Positions 44,439 through 53,268 are shown, counted from the stretch's first letter. The stretch is DNA of 64,000 nucleotides from Actinomadura parmotrematis (GCF_019458805.1 NZ_JAIBOA010000014.1:62001-126000); one strand, 5' to 3'. The notes: a model not told the origin generated them from the letters alone. Program-made: numbers and translations.

Positions 44439-46012
44439 ACGACTTCCCCTGGCTGTCCCTGCTGATCGCGCTGCCGCTCGTCGGCGCGCTGGCGGTCGCG
44501 CTGCTGCCGACCGCCCGCGAGAAGCTCGCCAAGCAGGTCGCCCTCGCCTTCTCCCTCGCCGTGACGGTCCTCGCGCTCGTCATGGCGGCGCGCTTCGACA
44601 CCGGCGGCGACCGGTTCCAGTTCACCGAGACGCACTGGTGGATCAAGGAGTTCGGGGTGCACTGGGCGCTCGGCGCCGACGGCGTCGCGCTCACCCTGAT
44701 CGTCCTGTCGGTGATCCTCGTCCCGCTGGTGGTGCTGGCGTCCTGGACCGACGCCGACCGGTCCGGCGGCGTCGACGGCACCCCGCCGAAGCGGTCGGTG
44801 AAGACCTACTTCGCGCTGCTCCTCGCCCTGGAAGCGATGATGATCGGCGTCTTCGCGGCGACCGACGTGTTCCTGTTCTACGTCTTCTTCGAGGCGATGC
44901 TCGTCCCGGTGTACTTCATCATCGGGTCCTACGGCGGCCCGCAGCGCTCCTACGCCGCGGTGAAGTTCCTGCTGTACTCGCTGCTCGGCGGCCTGCTGAT
45001 GCTGGTCTCGGTCATCTGGCTGTACCCGCTGTCGGCGAAGCCGCCAGCCGAGGGCGGCCTCGGCCACGGCACCTTCCTGTTCGAGGAGCTGCGCGGCCTG
45101 CACGTCGACCCGACCACCGCCAAGTGGCTGTTCCTCGGCTTCTTCATCGCCTTCGCGATCAAGGCGCCGATGGTGCCGGTGCACACCTGGCTGCCGGACG
45201 CCGCCGCGCAGTCCCCGGCCGGATCGCTCGTCCTCGTCGTCGGCGTCCTCGACAAGGTGGGCACCTACGGCATGCTCCGGTTCTGCCTGGAGCTGTTCCC
45301 CGGCGCCGCCAAGTGGGCGACCCCGGTCGTCCTCGCCCTCGCCGTCGTCAGCATCATCTACGGCGCGGTCCTCGCGATCGGCCAGGTCGACCTGAAGCGC
45401 CTCGTCGCCTACACCTCGGTGTCGCACTTCGGGTTCATCGTCCTCGGCATCTTCGCGATGACGACCGCCGGCCAGTCCGGCGCGGCGCTCTACATGGTCA
45501 ACCACGGGTTCTCCACCGGCGCGCTGTTCCTCGTCGTCGGCTTCATGATCGTGCGGCGCCGGTCGGCGAGGATCTCCGACTTCGGCGGCGTGCAGAAGGT
45601 CGCGCCCGTCCTCGCCGGGACGTTCCTGATCGCCGGCCTGTCCGGGCTGTCCCTGCCGGGCCTGTCGCCGTTCGTGTCGGAGTTCATGGTGCTCACCGGC
45701 ACCTTCGGCCGGTACCGCGTCCCGGCGGCGATCGCCGCCGTCGGCATCGTCCTCGCCGCCATCTACATCCTGTGGACCTACCAGCGGACCATGGGCGGCC
45801 CCGCCGTCGAGTCGGTGCGGGCCATGCCGGACCTGTCGGCCCGGGAGAAGCTCGTCGTCGCCCCCATCATCGCGATCATCGTGGCGATGGGCTTCTTCCC
45901 GCAGCCGGTGCTGGACGTCATCAACCCCTCGGTGAAGCAGACGCTGGCCCGGGTCGACCGCCAGGACCCGGCCCCCAAGATCAACGTCGCGGAGAACGGA
46001 GCGCGTCCATGA
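44435..46012 (+). CDS. nuoM: NADH-quinone oxidoreductase subunit M
   Basis: 525 residues, antiporter-like. Seen: VFFEAMLVPVYFIIGSYGG (conserved Glu), FAIKAPMVPVHTWLPDAAAQSP (conserved Lys), VAYTSVSHFGFIVLGIF and LSLPGLSPFVSEFMVL. GTG start overlaps the nuoL stop. A hydrophilic insertion of about 20 residues precedes one of the early helices (DADRSGGVDGTPPKRS). Confidence 0.97.
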   Translation: MNDFPWLSLLIALPLVGALAVALLPTAREKLAKQVALAFSLAVTVLALVMAARFDTGGDRFQFTETHWWIKEFGVHWALGADGVALTLIVLSVILVPLVVLASWTDADRSGGVDGTPPKRSVKTYFALLLALEAMMIGVFAATDVFLFYVFFEAMLVPVYFIIGSYGGPQRSYAAVKFLLYSLLGGLLMLVSVIWLYPLSAKPPAEGGLGHGTFLFEELRGLHVDPTTAKWLFLGFFIAFAIKAPMVPVHTWLPDAAAQSPAGSLVLVVGVLDKVGTYGMLRFCLELFPGAAKWATPVVLALAVVSIIYGAVLAIGQVDLKRLVAYTSVSHFGFIVLGIFAMTTAGQSGAALYMVNHGFSTGALFLVVGFMIVRRRSARISDFGGVQKVAPVLAGTFLIAGLSGLSLPGLSPFVSEFMVLTGTFGRYRVPAAIAAVGIVLAAIYILWTYQRTMGGPAVESVRAMPDLSAREKLVVAPIIAIIVAMGFFPQPVLDVINPSVKQTLARVDRQDPAPKINVAENGARP

Positions 46013-47571
46013 CCGCGAGCACGCTGCTGGCGCAGGGGGCCGACATCCCGGCCCCCCACATCGAGTACGACCAGCTCGGCCCGACCCTGCTGGTCTTCGG
46101 CGCCGCGCTCGTCGGCGTCCTCGTCGAGGCGTTCGCGGGCCGCGCCGCCCGCTTCGGCGCCCAGGTCACCCTCACCGCGCTCGGCCTCGTCGGCGCGCTC
46201 GGCTGGACGATCTGGCTCGCCGCCGACAGCAAGCCCCACCACGTCGCCGCCGAGGGCGCCATCGGCGTCGACGGCCCGACGCTGTTCCTGCAGGGCACCA
46301 TCCTCATCCTGGCGATCCTCAGCCTCATGCTGATCGCCGAACGCCGCAACGCGCACTTCACCGCGCAGGCGTCGGCGCTGCCGGGCACCGAGGCCGAGCA
46401 GGAGACCACCGCGGCCGGGATCGTCCAGACCGAGGTCTTCCCGCTGATGCTGTTCGCCGTCGGCGGCATGCTGATGTTCCCGGCGTCCAACGACCTCCTG
46501 ACGATGTTCGTCGCGCTGGAGGTCATGTCGCTGCCGCTCTACCTGCTGTGCGGCCTCGCCCGCCGGCGGCGCCTCCTCTCCCAGGAGGCGGCGGTCAAGT
46601 ACTTCCTGCTCGGCGCGTTCTCCTCGGCGTTCTTCCTGTACGGCACGGCGCTGCTGTACGGCTACGCCGGCTCGGTCCGCCTCGGCGACATCGCCGCCCA
46701 GCTCGACAAGGACGCCGGCAGCGAGACGCTGCTCCTCGCCGGCGTCGCGCTCCTGTCCGTCGGGCTGCTGTTCAAGCTCGGCGCCGTCCCCTTCCACATG
46801 TGGAAGCCCGACGTCTACCAGGGCGCCCCGACGCCGATCACCGCGCTCATGGCGTCCTGCACCCTCGTCGCCGCGTTCGGCGCGATGCTGCGGGTCTACT
46901 ACGTCGGCCTGGAGCACCTGAAGTGGGACTGGCGGCCCGCCATGTGGGGCGTGGCGATCCTCACCATGGTCGCCGGCGCGATCATCGCGATCACGCAGAC
47001 CGACCTCAAGCGGATGCTCGCCTACTCCTCGATCGCGCACGCCGGCTTCCTGCTGACGGGCGTCATCGCCACCTCCACCGACGGCCTGTCGAGCACCCTG
47101 TTCTACCTGGTCGCCTACGGCTTCACCACCATCGGCGCGTTCGCCGTCATCACCATGGTCCGCGACACGGGCGGCGAGGCCGCCCACCTGTCGCGCTGGG
47201 CGGGCCTCGGCAAGCGCTCCCCGGTCGTCGCCGGCGCGTTCGCCTTCTTCCTCCTCGCCTTCGCCGGAATCCCGCTCACCAGCGGCTTCACCGGCAAGTT
47301 CGCGGTGTTCAAGGCGGCCGTCGAGGCCGGCGCGACGCCCCTCGTCGTCGTCGGCGTGCTGTCGTCGGCGATCGCGGCGTTCTTCTACGTCCGGGTCATC
47401 GTGGTGATGTTCTTCAGCGAGCCGGAGGCCGACGGACCCACCGTCGTCGCCGCCCCGGTGACCGCGGCTGCGGTCGCGCTCGGGCTGGCGGCTACTGTGG
47501 TACTCGGTGTGCTCCCCCAGCCGGTGCTGGACCTTGCGGGGCATGCCGCGACACAGATGTTCGTCCGGTAG
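46009..47571 (+). CDS. nuoN: NADH-quinone oxidoreductase subunit N
   Basis: 520 residues, antiporter-like. Seen: FVALEVMSLPLYLLCGLARRR (Glu), LFKLGAVPFHMWKPDVYQGAPTPITA over two segments (Lys), and MLAYSSIAHAGFLLTGV. ATGA overlap with nuoM. Last complex I gene; 20 bases later the polyprenyl synthase starts, so it is probably the same transcript. Confidence 0.97.
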   Translation: MTASTLLAQGADIPAPHIEYDQLGPTLLVFGAALVGVLVEAFAGRAARFGAQVTLTALGLVGALGWTIWLAADSKPHHVAAEGAIGVDGPTLFLQGTILILAILSLMLIAERRNAHFTAQASALPGTEAEQETTAAGIVQTEVFPLMLFAVGGMLMFPASNDLLTMFVALEVMSLPLYLLCGLARRRRLLSQEAAVKYFLLGAFSSAFFLYGTALLYGYAGSVRLGDIAAQLDKDAGSETLLLAGVALLSVGLLFKLGAVPFHMWKPDVYQGAPTPITALMASCTLVAAFGAMLRVYYVGLEHLKWDWRPAMWGVAILTMVAGAIIAITQTDLKRMLAYSSIAHAGFLLTGVIATSTDGLSSTLFYLVAYGFTTIGAFAVITMVRDTGGEAAHLSRWAGLGKRSPVVAGAFAFFLLAFAGIPLTSGFTGKFAVFKAAVEAGATPLVVVGVLSSAIAAFFYVRVIVVMFFSEPEADGPTVVAAPVTAAAVALGLAATVVLGVLPQPVLDLAGHAATQMFVR

Positions 47572-47591
47572 TGATCCGGTAGGGGGTTTGG

Positions 47592-48632
47592 GTGAGTAGC
47601 GCTTCCGCCGCGCGTCCGGGTGGGCAGGCCACCGTGGCTTCGGGCCCCTTCGGCCTGCCCATCGACGCCGGCCTCGCCGCCGACGCCCGCGAGGGTCTCG
47701 CCGCCGTCGAGGCCCTGCTGCTGGAGTCGGTGCAGAGCGACGATCCGCTGCTCACCCAGGCGTCCAAGCACCTGGTCGAGGCCGGCGGCAAGCGCTTCCG
47801 CGCGATGCTCGTCGTCCTCGCCGCCCAGTTCGGCGACAAGGACGCCCCCGGCGTCGTCCCCGCCGCCGTCGTCGTCGAGCTCACGCACCTCGCGACGCTC
47901 TACCACGACGACGTCATGGACGAGGCGCCCGTCCGGCGGGGGCAGGAGTCGGCGAACTCGCGGTGGACCAACACCGTCGCGATCCTCACCGGCGACTACC
48001 TGTTCGCCCGCGCCTCGGACCTGCTCGCCGACCTCGGCCCCGACGCCGTCCGCATCCAGGCCCGCGCGTTCGCCCGCCTCGTCCGCGGGCAGATCCAGGA
48101 GACCGTCGGCGTCCCCGAGGGCGGCGACCCGCTGAAGCACTACCTCCAGGTCGTCGCCGACAAGACCGGCTCGCTGATCGCGGTGTCCGGCCAGTTCGGG
48201 GCGCTGCTGGCGGGCGCGCCCGCGCACGTCGTCGACACCGTCACCTCGGCCTGCGAGAAGATCGGCATCGCGTTCCAGCTGTCCGACGACATCCTGGACA
48301 TCGCCTCCGAGGCCGAGCAGTCGGGCAAGACCCCCGGCACCGACCTGCGCGAGGGCATCCGCACCCTGCCGATGCACCTGGTCCTCCAGGGCGACGCCAC
48401 CGGCCCCGACGACGCGCGCCTGCGCGAGCTGCTGGACGCCGACCTCACCGACGACGCCCTGCACGCCGAGGCCCTCGCCCTGCTCCGCGCCCATCCGGCG
48501 ATGGACCGCGCCCGCACCGACCTGCGCCGCTGGACCGACGACGCCCGCACCGAGCTGATGACGCTCCCGGACATCCCGGCCCGCGAGGCGTTCCTCGGCC
48601 TCTGCGACTACGTCGTCACCCGCACCGGCTGA
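47592..48632 (+). CDS. long-chain (E)-polyprenyl diphosphate synthase
   Basis: 346 residues, trans-isoprenyl chain elongation, probably making the menaquinone side chain. First Asp-rich motif YHDDVMDEAPVRRG (about residue 100), second Asp-rich motif FQLSDDILDIASEAEQSGK (about 235), GGKRFRAML near 58. The residues before the first motif (THLATLYHDD) are small, consistent with long products. It is the counterpart of mycobacterial grcC1 (Rv0562), which follows menJ; here the nuo operon lies between them. GTG start with AGGGGG upstream. Confidence 0.9.
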   Translation: MSSASAARPGGQATVASGPFGLPIDAGLAADAREGLAAVEALLLESVQSDDPLLTQASKHLVEAGGKRFRAMLVVLAAQFGDKDAPGVVPAAVVVELTHLATLYHDDVMDEAPVRRGQESANSRWTNTVAILTGDYLFARASDLLADLGPDAVRIQARAFARLVRGQIQETVGVPEGGDPLKHYLQVVADKTGSLIAVSGQFGALLAGAPAHVVDTVTSACEKIGIAFQLSDDILDIASEAEQSGKTPGTDLREGIRTLPMHLVLQGDATGPDDARLRELLDADLTDDALHAEALALLRAHPAMDRARTDLRRWTDDARTELMTLPDIPAREAFLGLCDYVVTRTG

Positions 48633-48671
48633 CCGGGGTCACCCGCACGGGCTGACCCGCACCGGCCGGCG

Positions 48672-48701
48672 CCGGGCCGCGCGGTCCCCCGTGCGGCCCG
48701 G
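48672..48701. terminator. bidirectional terminator between convergent genes
   Basis: Stem CCGGGCCGC/GCGGCCCGG (9 bp) with a 12-nt loop that itself pairs partly. It lies between the polyprenyl synthase stop and the conservon GTPase stop. Confidence 0.6.
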
Positions 48702-48708
48702 CCCGCCG

Positions 48709-49308
48709 TCAGGCGCGCTGCGGCTCGGCGGCGAGGCCGCGGGCCTTCATGGCGTGCAGCACCATGTCGATGAGGACGCGCTTGCACGACTCCAGGCTGC
48801 GCGCGTCGCACAGCATGACCGGCACCGCCGGGCCGAGGTTCAGCGCCTGCTGGATCTCGCCGAGCTCGAACCGCTGCTCGCCCTCGAAGCAGTTGACCGC
48901 GACGACGAACGGCGTGCCGCGCCGCTCGAAGTAGTCGACCGAGGGGAAGCAGTCCGACAGCCGCCGGGTGTCGGCGAGGACGACGGCGCCGAGCGCGCCG
49001 AGCGCGACCTCGTCCCACATGAACCAGAAGCGCTCCTGGCCGGGGGTGCCGAACAGGTAGAGGACGTACTCGTCGCGCATGGTGATGCGCCCGAAGTCCA
49101 TCGCGACGGTGGTGGTCTTCTTGCGCTCCACGCCCGACACGTCGTCGACGCCGACGCTCTCGTCGGTGAGGATCTCCTCGGTGCGCAGCGGCCGGGTCTC
49201 CGAGACCGTCCCGACCATGGTCGTCTTGCCGACGCCGAACCCGCCCGCGATCACGATCTTGACCGCGGTGGGCAGCCGGCGGGCCGGCTCAGAGCGCTCG
49301 GAGGCCAT
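48709..49308 (-). CDS. conservon GTP-binding protein (CvnD type)
   Basis: 199 residues. P-loop VIAGGFGVGKTTMVG (about residue 18-32), switch/G3 region YLFGTPGQERFWFMW, and the guanine-recognition region reads VAVNCFEG instead of NKxD, as is usual in this family. Ras-like, cytosolic, probably membrane-associated through the complex. In streptomycete conservons the order is sensor kinase (A), roadblock protein (B), DUF742 protein (C), GTPase (D). Its start overlaps the DUF742 gene by 20 bases. Confidence 0.92.
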   Translation of the reverse strand: MASERSEPARRLPTAVKIVIAGGFGVGKTTMVGTVSETRPLRTEEILTDESVGVDDVSGVERKKTTTVAMDFGRITMRDEYVLYLFGTPGQERFWFMWDEVALGALGAVVLADTRRLSDCFPSVDYFERRGTPFVVAVNCFEGEQRFELGEIQQALNLGPAVPVMLCDARSLESCKRVLIDMVLHAMKARGLAAEPQRA

Positions 49309-49738
49309 CGATCACCGCCTGGTAGAGCCTGATGTCGTGCATGTCAGCTTCCGGTTCGGGTTCCTGCAAGGTGATGAGGCTCTGGTCGAGCAGGTCGCCG
49401 AGCAGGACCCGGACGGTCGCGACCGGCAGGTCCAGCAGGCCGGTCAGCTCGGCGACCGAGATCGCGGCCTGGCTGAGCCGCAGGATCGCCAGGTGCTCGG
49501 GGCCGAGCCCGGGGCGCGCCTCGGGCTCGGGGCCGGCGGCGACGACCATCGTGATGAGGTCGAAGTGGCCGCGGGTCGGTTCGATCCGCCCGCTGGTCAT
49601 CACGTAGGGGCGGACCATGGGGCCGGCGGCCTCGGCCGTCCACGGGTCGGCCTGCTGCGCGGCCGGCCAGGGCTGCGGCTGCGGCTGCGGTTGCTCCTCC
49701 GGCCAGCGCTCCTGCGGCGGGTCCTCGGGCGGCATCAT
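49289..49738 (-). CDS. conservon DUF742 protein (CvnC type)
   Basis: 149 residues. After a Gln/Pro-rich N-terminus of about 40 residues (repeated QP) comes the DUF742 core: MVRPYVMTSGRIEPTR, GPEHLAILRLSQAAISVAELTGLLDLPVATVRVLL split over a winged-helix-like fold, and LITLQEPEP. The start is one of two adjacent ATG codons at 49738 and 49735, overlapping the roadblock stop. Confidence 0.9.
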   Translation of the reverse strand: MMPPEDPPQERWPEEQPQPQPQPWPAAQQADPWTAEAAGPMVRPYVMTSGRIEPTRGHFDLITMVVAAGPEPEARPGLGPEHLAILRLSQAAISVAELTGLLDLPVATVRVLLGDLLDQSLITLQEPEPEADMHDIRLYQAVIDGLRAL

Positions 49739-50166
49739 GACGTGGGACGGCTCTCCGGTGCGGCGGTCTCGGAACGCGTGGGGGTCGACAGGTGGTGGCC
49801 CATGCTGGTGACGAGCATGGCCATCTCGTAGGCGATCAGGCCGACGTCGGCCTCCTCGTCGCTCAGCACGGCGAGGCAGGCGCCCTTGCCGGCGACGGTG
49901 ACCAGCATGAACGCCGACTGCATCTCCACGATGGTCTGGCGCACCGCGCCGCCGCCGAACCGGGTGCCGGCGCCCTTGGCGAGGCTTTGGATGCCCGCCG
50001 CGACGGCGGCCAGGTGCTCGCCGTCGTCCTGCGACATGGCCGCCGAGGAGGCCATCAGCAGGCCGTCGGCGGACAGCACGACCGCGTGGCGGGCGTGCGG
50101 GAGCCGGCCGATCAGGTCGTCCAGCAGCCATCCGAGATCGGCCGCCGAACCCGCCTTCTGCATCAC
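49735..50166 (-). CDS. roadblock/LC7 domain protein (CvnB type)
   Basis: 143 residues. Roadblock fold: DLGWLLDDLIGRLPHARHAVVLSADGLLMASS, EHLAAVAAGIQSLAKG, QSAFMLVTVAGKGACLAVL. It probably acts with the GTPase as an activating or scaffold subunit. The start overlaps the stop of the upstream tail-only kinase gene by four bases, so all four genes form one operon reading leftward. Confidence 0.93.
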   Translation of the reverse strand: MMQKAGSAADLGWLLDDLIGRLPHARHAVVLSADGLLMASSAAMSQDDGEHLAAVAAGIQSLAKGAGTRFGGGAVRQTIVEMQSAFMLVTVAGKGACLAVLSDEEADVGLIAYEMAMLVTSMGHHLSTPTRSETAAPESRPTS

Positions 50167-50510
50167 TGCTCGTCCTCGCCTTCAGAGCGCTCGGCCGTCG
50201 CCTCGCGGCCGCGGCGGATGCCGCGCTGGTAGGAGCCCATGATCCGCTTGATGTCCGCGGGCGACCGGGCGGGCTCGGGGGGGTTCTCGGTCGCGGGGTC
50301 GTCCTCGCGCAGCGGCGGGGCGAGACTCGTCTGCGGCACCCGGACGGGCAGGCCGGACGGGGTCGTCGGGTCATCGGGCACGGGGTGCTGCTCCTCCGGC
50401 TGGTCGGGGGCGGGCGGCACGGCGGTGCGCGGCGGGCCGGGACGGGCCGCGCGCGCCTCGGACGGCGGGGCCGCGCCGTCCGTCCAGGGGCGGTCTCTGC
50501 CGCAGTGCAT
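50163..50510 (-). CDS. orphan C-terminal tail of a conservon sensor histidine kinase (CvnA remnant)
   Basis: 115 residues, disordered and Pro/Glu-rich, with the motif pair that normally ends CvnA kinases: SGLPVRVPQTSLAPPLRED and RSPADIKRIMGSYQRGIRRGRE. No sensor, HAMP, dimerization or ATPase domain is present. An in-frame TGA stands immediately before the ATG (50511-50513), so the frame does not continue upstream. The operon promoter lies about 120 nt upstream. It is either a relic of a deleted kinase or a deliberately kept docking tail. Confidence 0.7.
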   Translation of the reverse strand: MHCGRDRPWTDGAAPPSEARAARPGPPRTAVPPAPDQPEEQHPVPDDPTTPSGLPVRVPQTSLAPPLREDDPATENPPEPARSPADIKRIMGSYQRGIRRGREATAERSEGEDEQ

Positions 50511-50622
50511 TCAACAACCGACCCAACAATTGGTAAGGAGAGTCCGCGAACTCGGCCGGGCCGTTTTCAGGGTCGCGGGACACTTCGCGTGCGGGGGGTG
50601 GGGAACCTACGAGAAGGCTCCG

Positions 50623-50707
50623 CACAACGAAGAACCCTACCAACGTGAACAAATACACTCAAGGCGAACGGATGACTCCGGGACGTTTGTCGAGTACCTT
50701 CGTTGTG
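50623..50707 (-). promoter_or_regulatory. conservon promoter flanked by a 10-bp inverted repeat
   Basis: On the minus strand: -35 TTGAGT (50662-50657), 17-bp spacer, -10 TAGGGT (50639-50634), start near 50627. CACAACGAAG at 50623-50632 overlaps the start point and its exact complement CTTCGTTGTG lies at 50698-50707, upstream of the -35. The arms are 65 bp apart, so a looping operator is possible. Confidence 0.6.
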
Positions 50708-50714
50708 GTTTATT

Positions 50715-52331
50715 TCACTTATCCATAAGTCCGCTTGCGGACTCCAGGAGATGCGCGGCGGCCACGACCGCGGCCCGGACGATCGCGGTCGGGCGGTAGA
50801 GGTCCTTGTCGTGCCACATGGCCGGCGCGCCGTCCGTGCCGTCGCCGTCCAGCGCGGCGGCGAGGACGGGCGCGGCGCGGCGCGCGGCGTCCGTGCAGGC
50901 GGGGTCGGGGCCGCCGGTCATGAGCAGGATCTGCACCGCGTACGCGGTCTCCTCGGCGGTGCCCTGCCAGTGCCCCCAGGAGCCGTCGGGGCGCTGGGTG
51001 TCGAGCACCCACCTGCGCGCGCGCTCGACGGCCCCGCCGGCCGCGGCGCCGCCGAAGCGTTCCAGGGCGAGGGCGCAGCAGACGGTGGCGTAGTAGGGGG
51101 AGGCGTGCCAGCGGTCGGTCCAGCTGCCGTCGTCGCGCTGCTGGAGGCGGAGCCAGCCGGCGGTCTTGACGACGGTGGCGGCGTAGCGCGGGTCGTCGTC
51201 GGCGCCGCCGCTCTCCAGGTAGCCGCCGAACGCCTCCAGCACGTGGGCGTTGGTGGTGATGGAGAAGCCGTCCTCGCCGGTCCAGGTGCAGAAGTGGGAG
51301 GGCGTCTCGTACGCCCAGAGCGCGTCGGGCCGGTGCGGGGCGCCGAGCAGCGCGAGCGCGTACAGGGCGCCCGCGGTGGTGTCGGCGTCGGCGGGCAGCC
51401 CGGCGGCGGCGGGGGTGCCGCCCTCGCCGATCGGCGCGGTCAGGCTGAGGACGAGCTCGGGCGGGACGTGCACGGGGACGCCGGCGCGCGCCAGCCAGGC
51501 GAGGACCCAGCCGCGCTCGAACACGGTGAGGGGGTAGCCGACGGGGACGGGCCCGCCGTGCCAGTCCGACACCGTCTCCAGGTGCCAGCGCGCCGGGTGG
51601 CTCGGGTCGGCGGGCGGGCGGTCGCCGAGCCAGGCGGCGGTCGCGGCGGGGGAGGCGCCGATCGTGCCGGTCTGCTCGGGGCGGACGCCGGGCAGGCCGC
51701 GGGCGGCGTCCCCGGCGATCTCCAGGGCGTGCAGCAGCTTCTGCGGGATCTGGACGCCCGCGGCGAGCGCGGTGCGGATGTGGCCGATCTTCTCCTCGCC
51801 CATCCCGGCGGGGAGCGGCAGGACGAGGCCGCGCCGGTGCGCGAGGCCGGCGGGCGGGTCCGCGAGGTGGCGGGCGATGCGCGCGGCGAGCGACGGCACG
51901 ATCAGCTCGATCGCCGGCATGTCGGGCAGCCGGTCGCGGCCGGGGCCGGGCAGCATCGCGGCGAGCTTGGCGAGGCCGCCCTCGGCGGCGGCGATCACGG
52001 CCGGGTCGGCGCCGCGTCCGGGCCGGTGCGCGACCGACAGCAGCGCCTCGACGGCGCTGAGGGTCGGGACGAGGGCGTAGCCGTCGTCGGGGGCGCCCCA
52101 GCCGCCGTCGGTCCGCTGCTCGCGCAGCAGGTAGGCGACGCGCTCGCCGTCGCCGGTCAGCCAGGGGACCAGCGTGACGAGCCGGCCCGTCTCGTAGACC
52201 GAGGGCGCGACCTGCCCCCAGGGCCAGGCGACGAGGCCGCGGACCAGGTCGGCGGCGGCGCCGGCGATCCCGGCCGCGGCGGCGGCGGGGGGAGTGTCGG
52301 GGTACCGGGCGGTGCCGGCACCGTCGATCAC
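50715..52331 (-). CDS. class II terpene cyclase (prenyltransferase/squalene-cyclase fold)
   Basis: 538 residues from GTG 52331; an upstream TTG (52478) adds a low-complexity 49-residue leader and is not excluded. Alpha-barrel cyclase with QW-type repeats: LREQRTDGGWGAPDDG (about 70), LQQRDDGSWTDRWH and DTQRPDGSWGHWQG near the C-terminus. The acid motif is LPADADTTAGAL (D315-A-D317-T-T), the DxDTT variant of the DxDD proton donor, as in tuberculosinyl diphosphate synthase-like enzymes. It would protonate and cyclise a prenyl diphosphate. No class I terpene synthase partner is in the window, so the final product cannot be inferred. Confidence 0.82.
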   Translation of the reverse strand: MIDGAGTARYPDTPPAAAAAGIAGAAADLVRGLVAWPWGQVAPSVYETGRLVTLVPWLTGDGERVAYLLREQRTDGGWGAPDDGYALVPTLSAVEALLSVAHRPGRGADPAVIAAAEGGLAKLAAMLPGPGRDRLPDMPAIELIVPSLAARIARHLADPPAGLAHRRGLVLPLPAGMGEEKIGHIRTALAAGVQIPQKLLHALEIAGDAARGLPGVRPEQTGTIGASPAATAAWLGDRPPADPSHPARWHLETVSDWHGGPVPVGYPLTVFERGWVLAWLARAGVPVHVPPELVLSLTAPIGEGGTPAAAGLPADADTTAGALYALALLGAPHRPDALWAYETPSHFCTWTGEDGFSITTNAHVLEAFGGYLESGGADDDPRYAATVVKTAGWLRLQQRDDGSWTDRWHASPYYATVCCALALERFGGAAAGGAVERARRWVLDTQRPDGSWGHWQGTAEETAYAVQILLMTGGPDPACTDAARRAAPVLAAALDGDGTDGAPAMWHDKDLYRPTAIVRAAVVAAAHLLESASGLMDK

Positions 52332-52507
52332 GGGCGGATCCGTGCGGGGGGAGGGGTGACGGGCGGGCCGTACCGGCCGCTGATGCTGGTGCTGGCCACT
52401 CTGTGCTGCCCCTCGCGCTGTGCCGTCGGTTGCTCGGGCGGGCTCGCGCGCATCCCCGGTTTTGGGGTGCTTGCGCAATCCCTGGGTGTTTTGAGCGTTT
52501 CGACGGA

Positions 52508-52536
52508 AGTATCACATGGCAAAAAACACTCCTCAA
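52508..52536 (-). promoter_or_regulatory. probable promoter of the terpene cyclase gene
   Basis: Minus strand -35 TTGAGG (52536-52531), 17-bp spacer, -10 GATACT (52513-52508), start near 52501. This AT-rich patch lies in the 419-base gap 52332-52750, which otherwise holds no convincing gene. Confidence 0.55.
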
Positions 52537-52650
52537 GGAGCGCGATGGTAGAAAGTTCACCGACCGGTGTGTGACGCTCGTCACCCTGCCCGCCATTGCG
52601 CGACCGGCCGGTCGGTACCGCGCATCCCCGGGTGCCGGTCCATGCGAAAA

Positions 52651-52684
52651 GCGGCCGTCCGGAGAGGGCGGCCGCCTTTTCTTT
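52651..52684. terminator. bidirectional rho-independent terminator
   Basis: Stem GCGGCCG/CGGCCGC (52651-52657 with 52669-52675), 11-nt loop, followed on the plus strand by CTTTTCTTTT and preceded by AAAA, so it can also end leftward transcripts of the secreted-protein gene that stops at 52751. Confidence 0.75.
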
Positions 52685-52750
52685 TCGGTAAATGCGCCGG
52701 TGGTCGGGAACAAATGCGCCGGGGGTGCCCGCGCGCCAATTGCGCGGCGT

Positions 52751-53146
52751 TCAGCGGGTGGCGCTCGGGTCCAGCGAGCTGGAGAGCACGGCCGGCCAGG
52801 TGCGCCGGTTGGTGACCTTCACCGTGCCCGTGGTCGCACGCGTGCCGCACCGAGCGGTGATCTTGTACGTCCCGGGCCGCGCGTCCGAGCGCAGCACCGC
52901 GGTCCCGCGGCCGGCGCCCGTCCCCGTGCTGAGCTGCGCGTCCGCGACGAAGGCGGCCGAGGAGGCCAGGTGCCGCCGCGCGCCGTCCGGGCAGGCCGGC
53001 GCGGTCAGGCTGATGCGCTCCCCGGGGCGGGCGAGGCCCGGACCGGCCTCGACGCGGCCCTTCGCGGTGGCCTCGCCGTTCGCCGGCGCCGCCATCCCGG
53101 CGGCGACGATCGCCACCCCGATCGCGGTGATGCTCAGCAGGCGCAC
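52751..53146 (-). CDS. small secreted hypothetical protein
   Basis: 131 residues. Signal peptide MRLLSITAIGVAIVAAGMAAPANG with likely cleavage after about residue 24. The mature part of about 105 residues has two cysteines (TAPACPDGA and ITARCGTRA), likely a disulfide, and an Ig-like pattern (RPGERISL ... RPGTYKITARC ... TGTVKVTN). GTG start after GAGGAG. Ends before a terminator. Not recognised further. Confidence 0.75.
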   Translation of the reverse strand: MRLLSITAIGVAIVAAGMAAPANGEATAKGRVEAGPGLARPGERISLTAPACPDGARRHLASSAAFVADAQLSTGTGAGRGTAVLRSDARPGTYKITARCGTRATTGTVKVTNRRTWPAVLSSSLDPSATR

Positions 53147-53268
53147 AGGGCTACTCCTCGGTAGACGGGGGGTGTGGCGTCCGGCACTTTAGTGCGTGCG
53201 GGCCGTCCTCTCCATAGATGTCTACGAAACGGGAAAAGTTGCTGTAGTGCGACATGTGACAGCGACTG

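Noticed and set aside
52516..52551. 11-codon plus-strand frame (MAKNTPQGARW) in an AT-rich patch
   Set aside because: It overlaps the minus-strand promoter of the terpene cyclase, which explains the AT-richness better; no downstream gene and only a weak ribosome binding site.
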